Below are positions 38,374-46,841 of a stretch of DNA of 64,000 nucleotides, in pieces. The notes beneath the pieces were generated by a model that saw only the letters and a list, made by a program, of their open reading frames with translations, made no database searches and was not told the DNA's origin. This DNA comes from Gammaproteobacteria bacterium RIFCSPHIGHO2_12_FULL_63_22 (GTDB lineage: Bacteria; Pseudomonadota; Gammaproteobacteria; Xanthomonadales; Xanthomonadaceae). The translations under genes and the position numbers were made by a program. The stretch is from assembly GCA_001801685.1 (NCBI GenBank), contig MGYJ01000005.1:43091-107090 (forward strand), read 5' to 3'. The stretch's first letter is position 1, and every line of letters begins with the position of its first letter.

Positions 38374-39735
38374 ATGGCCGAGGCCGTCCGCCAAGACAAG
38401 ACCGCGCGCCAGCTCCGGCTCTTGTCCGATGCGCTGGACACCGGGCGCCTGGGTCCCGTGCGGCGCATGGTCAACACCTTGTCGCCCGCCGAAATCGGCA
38501 ACCTGCTTGAGTCGCTGCCACCGGGCAAGCGCAATGTCGTGTGGGGACTGGTGGATGCCGAGGACGACGGCGAAGTGCTGGTACACGTCGGCGAAGACGT
38601 GCGCGACGGCCTGCTTGCGGAGATGGATACCGACGAAATCGTCGCCGCCGTCGAAGACCTCGACATCGATGACCTCGCGGACCTGATCGAGGACCTGCCC
38701 GACACCGTCATCGACGAAGTGTTGAAGTCGATGGACCGCGAAAATCGCGAGCGCCTCGAACAAGCCCTGTCCTACCCGGAAGACAGTGCCGGGCGATTGA
38801 TGAATCCCGATGTCATCACGGTGCGCGCCGACGTCACCGTGGACGTGGTGCTGCGCTACCTGCGCCTGCGCGGCGAAATGCCGGACCACACCGACCACCT
38901 GTTCGTGGTCAGCCGCCGCCACCAGTACCTGGGTCGGGTGGCGACCAATGCGCTGCTGACCCACGACCCGTCCACGCCGATCAACGAACTGATCGACGAC
39001 GAACAACCCGCCATCCCGGTGGACACGACCGACAACGTGGTCGCCACGCAGTTCTCCGACCACGACTGGGTGTCGGCGCCGGTGGTGGACGAGAACAACA
39101 TCCTGCTCGGCCGCATCACCATCGATGACGTGGTGGACATCATCCGCGACCGCGCCGAGCACCAGGCCCTCAGCGCCGCCGGCCTCGATGAAGACGAGGA
39201 CATGTTCAGCCCGGTGCCGCGCGCGGCGCGACGGCGCGCCTTGTGGCTGGGCATCAACCTGATGACGGCCTTCCTGGCGTCGTGGGTAATCGGGCGTTTC
39301 GAAGGTGCACTGGAACAGGTCGTGGCGCTGGCCGTGCTGATGCCGATCGTCGCCAGCATGGGCGGCGTCGCCGGCACGCAGGTGCTGACCTTGATGGTGC
39401 GTGGCCTCGCGCTGGGCCAAGTGGGCGTGGGCAACTTGCGCGCCCTGCTGGCAAAGGAAGTCCTGGTTGGCGTGCTCAACGGCGCGATCTGGGCGATCGT
39501 GGTCGGCGTGGTAGCCGGCCTTTGGTTCCAGGACATGAAGCTGGGCTTGGTGATCGCACTGGCCATGCTGATCAACCTGGTCAACGCCGCGCTGGCCGGC
39601 GTGCTGGTGCCGCTGACCCTGCGCCGCATGAACATCGACCCCGCGCTCGCCGGCGGCGTCGTGCTCACCACCTTCACCGACGTGGTCGGTTTCCTGTCCT
39701 TCCTCGGACTGGGGACGATTATCCTGCTGAAGTAA
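38374..39735 (+). CDS. mgtE: Magnesium transporter MgtE
   Basis: A 453-residue Mg2+ channel. The N-terminal superhelical domain (about residues 1-130) is followed by two CBS domains that sense cytosolic Mg2+ (Y-L-G-R-V-A-T-N and I-L-L-G-R-I-T-I-D-D-V) and five transmembrane helices at 290-453. P-I-V-A-S-M-G-G-V-A-G-T-Q (about 328-340) is the selectivity region, with the last helix F-T-D-V-V-G-F. MgtE also follows the PTS genes in Xanthomonas. It overlaps the convergent anti-sigma gene by 17 bp. Confidence 0.95.
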   Translation: MAEAVRQDKTARQLRLLSDALDTGRLGPVRRMVNTLSPAEIGNLLESLPPGKRNVVWGLVDAEDDGEVLVHVGEDVRDGLLAEMDTDEIVAAVEDLDIDDLADLIEDLPDTVIDEVLKSMDRENRERLEQALSYPEDSAGRLMNPDVITVRADVTVDVVLRYLRLRGEMPDHTDHLFVVSRRHQYLGRVATNALLTHDPSTPINELIDDEQPAIPVDTTDNVVATQFSDHDWVSAPVVDENNILLGRITIDDVVDIIRDRAEHQALSAAGLDEDEDMFSPVPRAARRRALWLGINLMTAFLASWVIGRFEGALEQVVALAVLMPIVASMGGVAGTQVLTLMVRGLALGQVGVGNLRALLAKEVLVGVLNGAIWAIVVGVVAGLWFQDMKLGLVIALAMLINLVNAALAGVLVPLTLRRMNIDPALAGGVVLTTFTDVVGFLSFLGLGTIILLK

Positions 39736-40138
39736 ATCCGCGCGAGGCCGTTCGGTCCACGATCCACGCAACGGCGATGCCGGCGATCGTGGCCGCGATC
39801 ATCGACCAGGGCAGTTGCGGGACTTCGATGTGCACGCGCTGCACCACCAGCGCGATCACCGGTTGCATGTAGACCAGGCCGACCACGCCCATTCCAAGCA
39901 ACAGCAAGGTCATCAGCCAGTCCTCGATGCTGGTCTTTTCTTCGGCCATGAGGATGCGCTTGGCGATTCGCGCGGCAAAGTCCGCCGGCAATTGCAGGGC
40001 CGTCGGGCGATTCAAGGCACGGATGACCAGCCGATGCCGGTCGAGTTCCGGATCGATGCCTGCGGGCTGGCCGAGGCGCTCGGCCGCTTCCGCGGCGGCC
40101 TGCAGGCGCATTTCGCGATCGATGTCTTCAGGTTTCAT
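39719..40138 (-). CDS. Putative membrane anti-sigma factor
   Basis: A 139-residue protein with about 65 charged N-terminal residues and two hydrophobic segments (about 72-95 and 108-125). The start overlaps the ECF sigma gene stop by four bases, the usual arrangement for a cognate anti-sigma factor. No zinc-binding H-x3-C-x2-C motif is present and no family was recognised, so the role rests on position and topology. The end overlaps mgtE. Confidence 0.6.
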   Translation of the reverse strand: MKPEDIDREMRLQAAAEAAERLGQPAGIDPELDRHRLVIRALNRPTALQLPADFAARIAKRILMAEEKTSIEDWLMTLLLLGMGVVGLVYMQPVIALVVQRVHIEVPQLPWSMIAATIAGIAVAWIVDRTASRGFTSAG

Positions 40139-40701
40139 GCGGCTACTCCCATTCGTACTTCGAGCAACTGCCGGAGCCGGCTGCGCGCCCGAAACAGGTA
40201 ATTCTTCACGGTGCCCTCGGGCAGGCCGGTCACGCTGGCGATGTCGCCGATCGGCATTTCCTCAAGGTGGTACAGCGTGACGAGCGTGCGCTGGATGGCG
40301 GGCAATTTTTCAATCGCGTCACCCAGCAAGCCCATCAGTTCGTTGTCGGCGCAGGCCGCTTCCAGGTCGAAGCCATCGCTGACTCCCTCCCAGGCCGGGC
40401 CGCCTTCGTCGTCCGCGGAAGGCTCGACCATCGGCAGCTTCTTCTTCTGCAGGTGGCGGGTGGCGACCGAAAAAGCCACGCGGCCGATCCACGTGGACAG
40501 CGCGCTTTCGAAACGATACTGGTTGAGACGCTCGTGCACCCGGAAAAAAACGTCCTGGCAGAGCTCGCGGGCATCCTCGGGGTGCTGCACCATCCGGTAC
40601 ACGAGGTGCCAGACCAGTTTCTGGTGGCGCGCGACCAGGCGCTCGAACGCCCCGGGCTTTCGCGCCAATACCGCACTTACCAGTTCCTGGTCTTCGCTCA
40701 T
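40135..40701 (-). CDS. ECF RNA polymerase sigma factor (RpoE-like)
   Basis: A 188-residue sigma-70-family factor. Region 2 holds E-L-C-Q-D-V-F-F-R-V (about 49-58) and Y-R-F-E-S-A-L-S-T-W-I (about 66-76). Region 4 holds L-P-A-I-Q-R-T-L-V-T-L (about 134-144) and G-L-P-E-G-T-V-K-N-Y-L-F-R-A-R (about 159-173). ATG 40701 was preferred over the long upstream frame. A promoter-like motif ends only four bases before this ATG, so the mRNA may be leaderless. The next gene is its likely anti-sigma factor. Confidence 0.92.
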   Translation of the reverse strand: MSEDQELVSAVLARKPGAFERLVARHQKLVWHLVYRMVQHPEDARELCQDVFFRVHERLNQYRFESALSTWIGRVAFSVATRHLQKKKLPMVEPSADDEGGPAWEGVSDGFDLEAACADNELMGLLGDAIEKLPAIQRTLVTLYHLEEMPIGDIASVTGLPEGTVKNYLFRARSRLRQLLEVRMGVAA

Positions 40702-40704
40702 GCC

Positions 40705-40736
40705 CGATGGATACCTGCCGGGGCCGATTGGTTGCA
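40705..40736 (-). promoter_or_regulatory. Putative ECF promoter of the sigma factor gene
   Basis: Minus strand: TGCAACC (40736-40730), 19 bp, then CCATCG (40710-40705). The same motif with the same spacing occurs on the plus strand before the divergent gene. The -10-like element lies four bases before the ATG, so transcription would begin at or inside the start codon. Confidence 0.55.
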
Positions 40737-40758
40737 GGTTAGTCCGAATGAAATTGGA

Positions 40759-40790
40759 TGCAACCGGATTCGCCCTGGCCCTGTCCATCG
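40759..40790 (+). promoter_or_regulatory. Putative ECF promoter of the divergent membrane gene
   Basis: Plus strand: TGCAACC (40759-40765), 19 bp, then CCATCG (40785-40790), 43 bp before ATG 40834. It mirrors the motif before the sigma gene, as expected if the sigma factor transcribes both. Function is inferred from symmetry. Confidence 0.55.
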
Positions 40791-40833
40791 TGCTGACCGG
40801 GCCAAACGTGCCCGACCTACCCGGAGAACTTCC

Positions 40834-41160
40834 ATGGATTTTGCCCTGCTCGTTCCAATCGCGGCCATGCTGGCCATCGTCATGGCCATCAAGATCATCG
40901 TGGACTCGCGCTTGCGCCGTCGCCTGGCCGAGACCAATGCATCCGAAGACCTGATCAAGTCGATGCTGGTGGCTGATGAACAGGCCCGCCGCCTGTCCGC
41001 CCTCAAGTGGGGCCTGGTGCTGACCCTGATGGGCCTGGCCTTCGGCCTGATCAGCGCACTGGGCCTGGAGTCGGACAACCCCGGCACCTGGGGCCTGCTG
41101 ATCGGTACCGCCGGCGTCGGCATGCTGGCCTACCACTTCATCGCCAGCCGCAGCCGCTAA
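40834..41160 (+). CDS. Small membrane protein, DUF6249-like
   Basis: A 108-residue protein with an N-terminal transmembrane helix (about 3-22), a charged middle, and two C-terminal helices (about 58-77 and 85-105). It resembles the small membrane proteins that accompany ECF sigma factors in Xanthomonadales (DUF6249-like), though I am not certain of the family. GGAGA precedes ATG 40834. It is divergent from the sigma gene and shares its promoter motif, so it is probably part of the same regulon. Confidence 0.65.
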   Translation: MDFALLVPIAAMLAIVMAIKIIVDSRLRRRLAETNASEDLIKSMLVADEQARRLSALKWGLVLTLMGLAFGLISALGLESDNPGTWGLLIGTAGVGMLAYHFIASRSR

Positions 41161-41179
41161 CCGTCCGACGGTTCCGGGT

Positions 41180-41908
41180 TCAGCGCAGGGCTCGCGCTGT
41201 CGCTTGCTCCTCGAGCGTCAGCGCAACCTTGTCGCGAAGATAGGCCGGTTCCAGCATGTCGGCGCGGATGCCCTGCCCGCGGGCGAGCATCCGAGCTCCG
41301 AGCCGGGCGATGTCCCCGGCATGCGGCAAGGCCCGTGGGTCGCACAGGCGCAGCCGTGGGCCCAGGGCGGATACCAGGCCCTGGCTGGCCGCCACGAATC
41401 CGCTGCCCACGCCCAGCAGGTTCTCGATGTCTTCCGCGACCCGCGGTTCCGCCGGCGTCGCCATCCATTCATCGCCGACGGCGACCACCATTTCCTCGGG
41501 GTCGTGCCGGAACAAGCCCAGGTACAACTCACCCATGCGCGCGTCGATCGCGGCCAGGATGGTTGGCGCCTGGTCGCCGGAATATCCGGTTTCGATCGAC
41601 GGCGCCTGCAGGGCCAGTGCGGCCAGCGTTGAAATTGGCAGCACCGGCTTGTCGAGGGCCAGCGCCATGCCCTGCACCAGCGCAACGGCGAGTCGCACAC
41701 CGGTAAAAGCGCCGGGGCCGCGCCCCACCGCAATCGCATCGAGCTGCCTTCGCGTGATGCCTGCCTCTGCGAGCAACTCGTCGCACCATGGCAGCACCAG
41801 GTCGGTGTGCCGGCGCGGCGCGATCTCGTGCCGCTCGCGTACTTCGCCGGCGACCCACACGGCGACCGAACACGCTTCCGTACTGGTTTCGATTGCGAGG
41901 ATCTTCAT
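41180..41908 (-). CDS. tsaB: tRNA threonylcarbamoyladenosine synthesis protein TsaB
   Basis: A 242-residue ASKHA-fold protein that pairs with TsaD and TsaE to make t6A37 in ANN-decoding tRNAs. The N-terminal I-L-A-I-E-T-S-T is at residues 3-10, and V-G-R-G-P-G-A-F-T-G-V-R near residue 60. H-T in R-R-H-T-D-L replaces the metal-ligand histidine pair of TsaD, as expected. ATG 41908 has an AGGA site. It overlaps yoaA by four bases. Confidence 0.92.
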   Translation of the reverse strand: MKILAIETSTEACSVAVWVAGEVRERHEIAPRRHTDLVLPWCDELLAEAGITRRQLDAIAVGRGPGAFTGVRLAVALVQGMALALDKPVLPISTLAALALQAPSIETGYSGDQAPTILAAIDARMGELYLGLFRHDPEEMVVAVGDEWMATPAEPRVAEDIENLLGVGSGFVAASQGLVSALGPRLRLCDPRALPHAGDIARLGARMLARGQGIRADMLEPAYLRDKVALTLEEQATARALR

Positions 41909-43884
41909 CGCCAGTCCTGTGCGAATTCCCATTCGGCGTCGGGGTCGGCCAGCGCTTCGGGCGAAGGCTCGATGCCGAAGAAGCGTTGCACATCACCCAG
42001 CACGCGCGTGCGCGGAAACGGTGGCAGGCTGTCCAGGAACAGGCGGCCGTAACTCTTGCCGACCAGTCGCGGATCGCACAGCACCAGCACGCCGCGGTCT
42101 TCGAAGGTGCGGATCAATCGACCCGCGCCCTGCTTGAGCGAGATGACCGCCTGCGGCAATTGTTCGTCACGGAAGGGATTGCCACCGGCGCGGCGCACGG
42201 CTTCCAGCCGCGCCTCCAGCACCGGGTCGTCGGGCGCGGCGAAGGGCAGGCGGTCGATCACCACCACCGACAGCGCGTCACCCGCGACGTCAACGCCTTC
42301 CCAGAAACTCGCGGCGCCCAGCAATACGCCGTTGCCCGATTCACGGAATTGTTCCAGCAATACGTTCCGCGGCGCACTGCCCTGCACGAACAAGGGCCAC
42401 GGCCCATTGCGCAGCGCATCGGCCGCTTCACGCAGCGCGCGATGCGAGGTGAACAACAGGAAGGCCCTGCCCTGCGATGCTGCCAGCACCGGCCGCACGA
42501 CATCGATCAGCGCGGTGCCGTAGCCGCGCGCATTGGGTTCGGGCAAGCCGCGCGGCAAATAACACAGCGCCTGCTGTTGCCAATCGAACGGACTGGCCTG
42601 CAGCAACTGGCGCGGATTCTCGAGGCCGAGCCGCGTGGATATATGCGAAAAATCGGAATTCACCGCCAGCGTCGCCGAGGTGAAGATCCATGCGGCGCGC
42701 GATTGTTCGCGGTAGTCGCGCAAGGGACCCGATACATCCAGCGGCGTGCGTTGCAGGGTGAAGCCGCGCTGCGTCAGTTCATACCAGCGCACGTCATCGT
42801 CCAGCGACTGGCCGTCGCGCCAGCGGCGCAGCCGGGTCAGCGCGGCGTCGGCGCGATCGCCGCAAGCAGCGAAGCCCGGGGAGGTTTCGGTCAGCGGCGC
42901 AAGCCCTGCGCAAAGCTCGGCCAGGGCCACGTCCAGCGCCGCGAGTGCCGCCGACGCGCCGGCATGCGTCGCCACGCGCGCCGCGCTGCCGCGCTGCGGG
43001 AAATCATTCATGGCCAGGCGCAATTCGCGCACGGCATGTTCCAGCGATCGAACCGGTTGCTGCACGGTCGCCAATGCGCCGGGCGTGGATGCGGTTTCGC
43101 CGAGCGCATCGCGGGCAAGGTCGAGCAACTGCCGCGCGCCCACGCCTTCGCCGAAGAATTGCGCCGCGAGTTCGGGCAGTTGGTGCGCCTCGTCGAGCAC
43201 GAACGCCGCGGCGCCGGGCAGGATTTCGCCGAAGCCCTCGCGCTTGATGGCGAGATCGGCCAGCAACAGGTGATGGTTGACCACGACCAGGTCGGCCGCC
43301 TGGGCTTCGCCGCGCGCCTTCACCACGAAGCAGTCGGCCCAGAACGGGCATTCACTGCCGAGGCAGTTGTCGGCAGTGGAGGTGACTTGCGGCAGCAGTG
43401 GGCTGTCGTCCGGCAACTCCGGCAATTCGGCGAGGTCGCCGCGCTGCGTGCGGCTGCTCCAGGCGACCACGCGCTGGAATGACGCGACCACCTCGCGGCT
43501 CGCGAAACGCTCGCCCTTGGCCTGTTCCATTCGATACAGGCACAGGTAGTTCGACCTCCCCTTCAGCAAGGCCATCTTCACGCTGGCGCCCAGCGCCGCG
43601 CGCACGCGCGGCAGGTCACGGTGATACAGCTGGTCCTGCAACGCGCGCGTTCCGGTGGAAATGATGACCCGTTGTCCGGACAACAAGGCAGGCACCAGGT
43701 AGGCATAGGTCTTGCCGGTGCCGGTGCCGGCCTCGGCGATCAGCGTGGCGCGCGCATCGATGGCATCGGCAACCGATTCGGCCAGTGCGCCTTGCGCCGC
43801 GCGCACGACATAGCCCGACAGCTTCTCTGCGAGCGGGCCGTCGGCCGCCAGTGCCGCGCGGGTTCGATCCGACAGGTCCGACAT
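41905..43884 (-). CDS. DinG/YoaA-type ATP-dependent DNA helicase
   Basis: A 659-residue superfamily 2 (XPD-like) helicase. Walker A G-T-G-T-G-K-T is near residues 52-58, Walker B D-E-A-H near 243-246. Cysteines in Y-L-C-L-Y and D-N-C-L-G-S-E-C-P-F-W-A-D-C (about 125-190) form the four-Cys [4Fe-4S] site. Motif VI Q-G-A-G-R-L-I-R is near residue 590. YoaA works with DNA polymerase III chi in damaged-fork repair. ATG 43884 lies two bases after the lipoprotein stop. Its Fe-S demand may connect with the suf operon. Confidence 0.92.
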   Translation of the reverse strand: MSDLSDRTRAALAADGPLAEKLSGYVVRAAQGALAESVADAIDARATLIAEAGTGTGKTYAYLVPALLSGQRVIISTGTRALQDQLYHRDLPRVRAALGASVKMALLKGRSNYLCLYRMEQAKGERFASREVVASFQRVVAWSSRTQRGDLAELPELPDDSPLLPQVTSTADNCLGSECPFWADCFVVKARGEAQAADLVVVNHHLLLADLAIKREGFGEILPGAAAFVLDEAHQLPELAAQFFGEGVGARQLLDLARDALGETASTPGALATVQQPVRSLEHAVRELRLAMNDFPQRGSAARVATHAGASAALAALDVALAELCAGLAPLTETSPGFAACGDRADAALTRLRRWRDGQSLDDDVRWYELTQRGFTLQRTPLDVSGPLRDYREQSRAAWIFTSATLAVNSDFSHISTRLGLENPRQLLQASPFDWQQQALCYLPRGLPEPNARGYGTALIDVVRPVLAASQGRAFLLFTSHRALREAADALRNGPWPLFVQGSAPRNVLLEQFRESGNGVLLGAASFWEGVDVAGDALSVVVIDRLPFAAPDDPVLEARLEAVRRAGGNPFRDEQLPQAVISLKQGAGRLIRTFEDRGVLVLCDPRLVGKSYGRLFLDSLPPFPRTRVLGDVQRFFGIEPSPEALADPDAEWEFAQDWR

Positions 43885-43886
43885 CG

Positions 43887-44417
43887 CTACATCCGGATCG
43901 GCGGTGCGACCGTGCAGCCAGCCACGCGCTGCTGCGCCTGCGTGGCTTGCGCAGCATTGCCGCGCGCTTCGGCGGCGAGTTGCAGCGTGGTCCAGTTTCG
44001 ACGGCACAGGCCGCCGAGTTTCGGACCCTTGTCGAAGGAACGCGTGGCCAGTTGTTCGGCTTGCGTCCAGTCGCGCGCGACCAGGGCCAGTTCGGCCTGC
44101 CACTGCAGCAGGTCGGGATCTTCGGGCGTCAACACGGCGGCCTGGGCAAGCAATTTGCTGGCGCCGGTAAAATCACCGCGCGCTTCAGCGAGCGTGGCGC
44201 TGGCGCGAAGGTCTTCCACGCGCGGATCGCGCAGGGGCTGCACATCGAGTTCGTCACCCATCTGGCCGGCGGTACGCACCTGCTGCAGCAGGGTCGGCCC
44301 GCTGCCCGGGCGAACGGCATTACCCCGCTCCGCACTTCCGGAACTGGTGCTGCCAGTGCAACCGACCAGGCCAACCACGGCGAAGCACATGACCGCCACC
44401 GTACGCGAAATGATCAC
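43887..44417 (-). CDS. TPR lipoprotein, possible LpoP-type PBP1b activator
   Basis: A 176-residue lipoprotein. The start is GTG, overlapping the mrcB stop (GTGA). The signal V-V-G-L-V-G-C with Cys20 is a lipobox. After a Ser/Gly-rich linker the remainder is helical with TPR-like pattern (A-R-G-D-F-T-G-A-S-K-L-L-A-Q-A-A). In Pseudomonas and Acinetobacter the lipoprotein LpoP, with a TPR domain, is encoded just beside mrcB and activates PBP1b. The same arrangement here makes that role likely but not proven. Confidence 0.7.
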   Translation of the reverse strand: MIISRTVAVMCFAVVGLVGCTGSTSSGSAERGNAVRPGSGPTLLQQVRTAGQMGDELDVQPLRDPRVEDLRASATLAEARGDFTGASKLLAQAAVLTPEDPDLLQWQAELALVARDWTQAEQLATRSFDKGPKLGGLCRRNWTTLQLAAEARGNAAQATQAQQRVAGCTVAPPIRM

Positions 44418-46732
44418 TGCGAATCCTCCTGCGCCGGCGGCGCTTCGGGCGTCGGCGGTTGTTCGCCGTCACCGCCCAGATGGAACCAGTCCAGCCAGCT
44501 GCTCTGCTGGCAGGTCTTGTGTTCGGTCGGCAAGTAACCCGAGACGAATGCCGCGCGGCGTGCGCCGGGGCAATCGGCTTCGGTGGTCGCGTAGGCCGCG
44601 CCATCCAGCCAGGCCCACTCGATGCCCTGCCCGGTAACCTTCAGCGGTTCGGTCGGAAGTTTGGTGAACAGGCCCGACCACACGCGCATCGCGCCAGTGG
44701 CGCCATACAGGCCGGTCGGTTCGTTCTTGTCGTTGCCCACCCACACCACGGCCAGGTGGTCGCCGGTGTAGCCGGCGAACCAGCTGTCGCGACTGTCATT
44801 GCTGGTGCCGGTCTTGCCCGCCGATTGCAGCGGGCCCAGGCCATCGCGGAGCAGCGGACTGGCGGTGCCGTTGGTTACCGCGGACTGCAGGGCCAGCGTC
44901 ACCAGTCGCGCCGCGATGGCGTCGCCTTCCTGCGCGGGCTCGGTCTTGTTGTCGTAACGACTGATCGCCTTGCCCTGCGTATCGAGCACGCCGCGCACGG
45001 CGCGCAAAGGCTGGATGCGGCCACCCGATGCGAGGAACTGGTACATCTGCGCCATCGAAAACACCGACAGGTCCACCGAGCCCAGGATCAACGAAGGATT
45101 CGGTTTCGCTTTCAGGCCGCCCAGTACCTTCATCAACTCGGCGAGACGGTCAGGGCCCACTTCCATGCCAACCCGCACGGTCGCCTGGTTATAGGACCTC
45201 GCCAGCGCGGAACTCATCGTCACCGTGCCGTGCGATTTTCCATCGGAATTCTTGGGGCGCCATGGCTTGCCGTTGGGCTGGGTCACTTCCACCGGGCTGT
45301 CCTGCACCCAACTGGCAAGCGAATAACGGTCCGGTTGTGCCAACGCCAGCAGGTATACGAAGGGTTTGAGCAAGGACCCGACCGGTCGCTGCGCTTCGAT
45401 GGCGCGATTGAATCCAGGCTCGTTGGTCTTGCGATTTCCCACCACGGCCAGCACTTCACCGGTGTGCGTGTCCGTTACCACCATGCCTGCCTGCAAGGCC
45501 GGGCCTTGTTTGCGCTCGACCTTGGGCAAGGTGGCTGCGACCGAGCGCTCGCTGAGCGTCTGCACTGATGGAGCCAGCGTGCTCATCACCGACAGGCCGG
45601 CGCCGCGCAGCGCATCGGCCGGATAGTCGCGCGCCAGCTGGCGACGCACCAGGTCGAGGAAGGCGGGTGCATTGTTGCGCGCAACGCCGGGCTTGCTGCT
45701 TACACCCAGCGGCGATGTCTTGGCGCGAGCTGCTTCTTCGGGACTGATCAGGCCGGTCTCGACGAAAACATCCAGCACAACCGCTCGACGTTTCAGCGCA
45801 CGCTCGGGAAACCTGCGCGGATCCCAGAAGCCCGGGCCCTGGATGATGCCGATCAGCAAAGCGATGTCTTCGGTGCGCAGGGTGGCCAGTTCGCGACCGA
45901 ACCAGAATTCCGCGCCGGCGCCGACGCCGCGAATGGACTGCTTGCCCTGCTGCCCCAGGTAAACCTGGTTGAGGTAGGCCTCCATGATGCTGCGCTTGTC
46001 GAAACGCGCCTCGATGATCAGCGCATACAGCGCTTCGCGCACCTTGCGCGTCACCGTCTTGGTATTGCTGAGGAACAGGCTGCGCACCATCTGCTGGGTG
46101 AGCGTGCTGGCGCCTTGTTCGAAGCCCGCCTCGCGCATGTTCACCCAGATGGCGCGGGCAACGCCCCACGGGTCGATGCCGTGGTGGTCCTTGAAGTTGC
46201 GGTCTTCCACCGCCTGCAGGCCGGTGATGAACAACACCGGCACTTCTTCCATCCGCACCAGGCGGCGCTCTTCCTCATCGATTCCGTACAGCGTGGCGAT
46301 GCGCGCAGGATCCATGCGGGCGCTGTCGAGCCGCTTGCGCGTGCGTCCATCGCGCAACTGCGCAACGCGGCCCCCGGCCAGCGCCACGTCCAGGCGCCGC
46401 TCCGGCACCGGGCCGTCCATGTCGGTGAAGGCACGCGTGCCGATCTGGAACCGGTTGCCCTTGTGTGAATAGGTGCCGGGCAGTTGGCCGACACCATCGT
46501 TGCGATAGGTCGCGGCCGCCAGTTCGAGTTCCAGCGCGGCGGCGTCCAGCCGGACACCCGGCTTCAGCAACAGCGGGCGCGCATAGACGCGAGTTGGCAC
46601 CTGCCACTGCAATTGGGCGAATTCGGTGCGGACCTGTTTGTCCAGATACCAGATGTAGGGCACGGCCAGGCCCAGGAAAAGGCCGGCCCCGACCAGCACG
46701 GCGCGCAGCAACCAGCGCTTCCACGGGGCCAT
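44414..46732 (-). CDS. mrcB: Penicillin-binding protein 1b MrcB
   Basis: A 772-residue bifunctional class A PBP. After a transmembrane helix (about residues 5-27), the UvrB-like UB2H region and the GT51 glycosyltransferase (V-E-D-R-N-F catalytic Glu, Q-G-A-S-T-L-T-Q-Q) follow. The transpeptidase has S-L-L-K (catalytic Ser, in R-P-V-G-S-L-L-K), S-Y-N and K-T-G-T. It polymerises and cross-links peptidoglycan. ATG 46732 has an AGGA site and gives a proper N-terminus; upstream in-frame codons exist but read into the divergent region. Confidence 0.95.
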   Translation of the reverse strand: MAPWKRWLLRAVLVGAGLFLGLAVPYIWYLDKQVRTEFAQLQWQVPTRVYARPLLLKPGVRLDAAALELELAAATYRNDGVGQLPGTYSHKGNRFQIGTRAFTDMDGPVPERRLDVALAGGRVAQLRDGRTRKRLDSARMDPARIATLYGIDEEERRLVRMEEVPVLFITGLQAVEDRNFKDHHGIDPWGVARAIWVNMREAGFEQGASTLTQQMVRSLFLSNTKTVTRKVREALYALIIEARFDKRSIMEAYLNQVYLGQQGKQSIRGVGAGAEFWFGRELATLRTEDIALLIGIIQGPGFWDPRRFPERALKRRAVVLDVFVETGLISPEEAARAKTSPLGVSSKPGVARNNAPAFLDLVRRQLARDYPADALRGAGLSVMSTLAPSVQTLSERSVAATLPKVERKQGPALQAGMVVTDTHTGEVLAVVGNRKTNEPGFNRAIEAQRPVGSLLKPFVYLLALAQPDRYSLASWVQDSPVEVTQPNGKPWRPKNSDGKSHGTVTMSSALARSYNQATVRVGMEVGPDRLAELMKVLGGLKAKPNPSLILGSVDLSVFSMAQMYQFLASGGRIQPLRAVRGVLDTQGKAISRYDNKTEPAQEGDAIAARLVTLALQSAVTNGTASPLLRDGLGPLQSAGKTGTSNDSRDSWFAGYTGDHLAVVWVGNDKNEPTGLYGATGAMRVWSGLFTKLPTEPLKVTGQGIEWAWLDGAAYATTEADCPGARRAAFVSGYLPTEHKTCQQSSWLDWFHLGGDGEQPPTPEAPPAQEDSQ

Positions 46733-46841
46733 GCCCGGGGTTCCTGAATCAGATAGGGCAGCGGATTTGCTCAAGGACGGGGATAATTCCGGTTTTCGCC
46801 AGTTTATCAGGCGCAAGCCAAGAGAATCGGACCCAAGCAAG

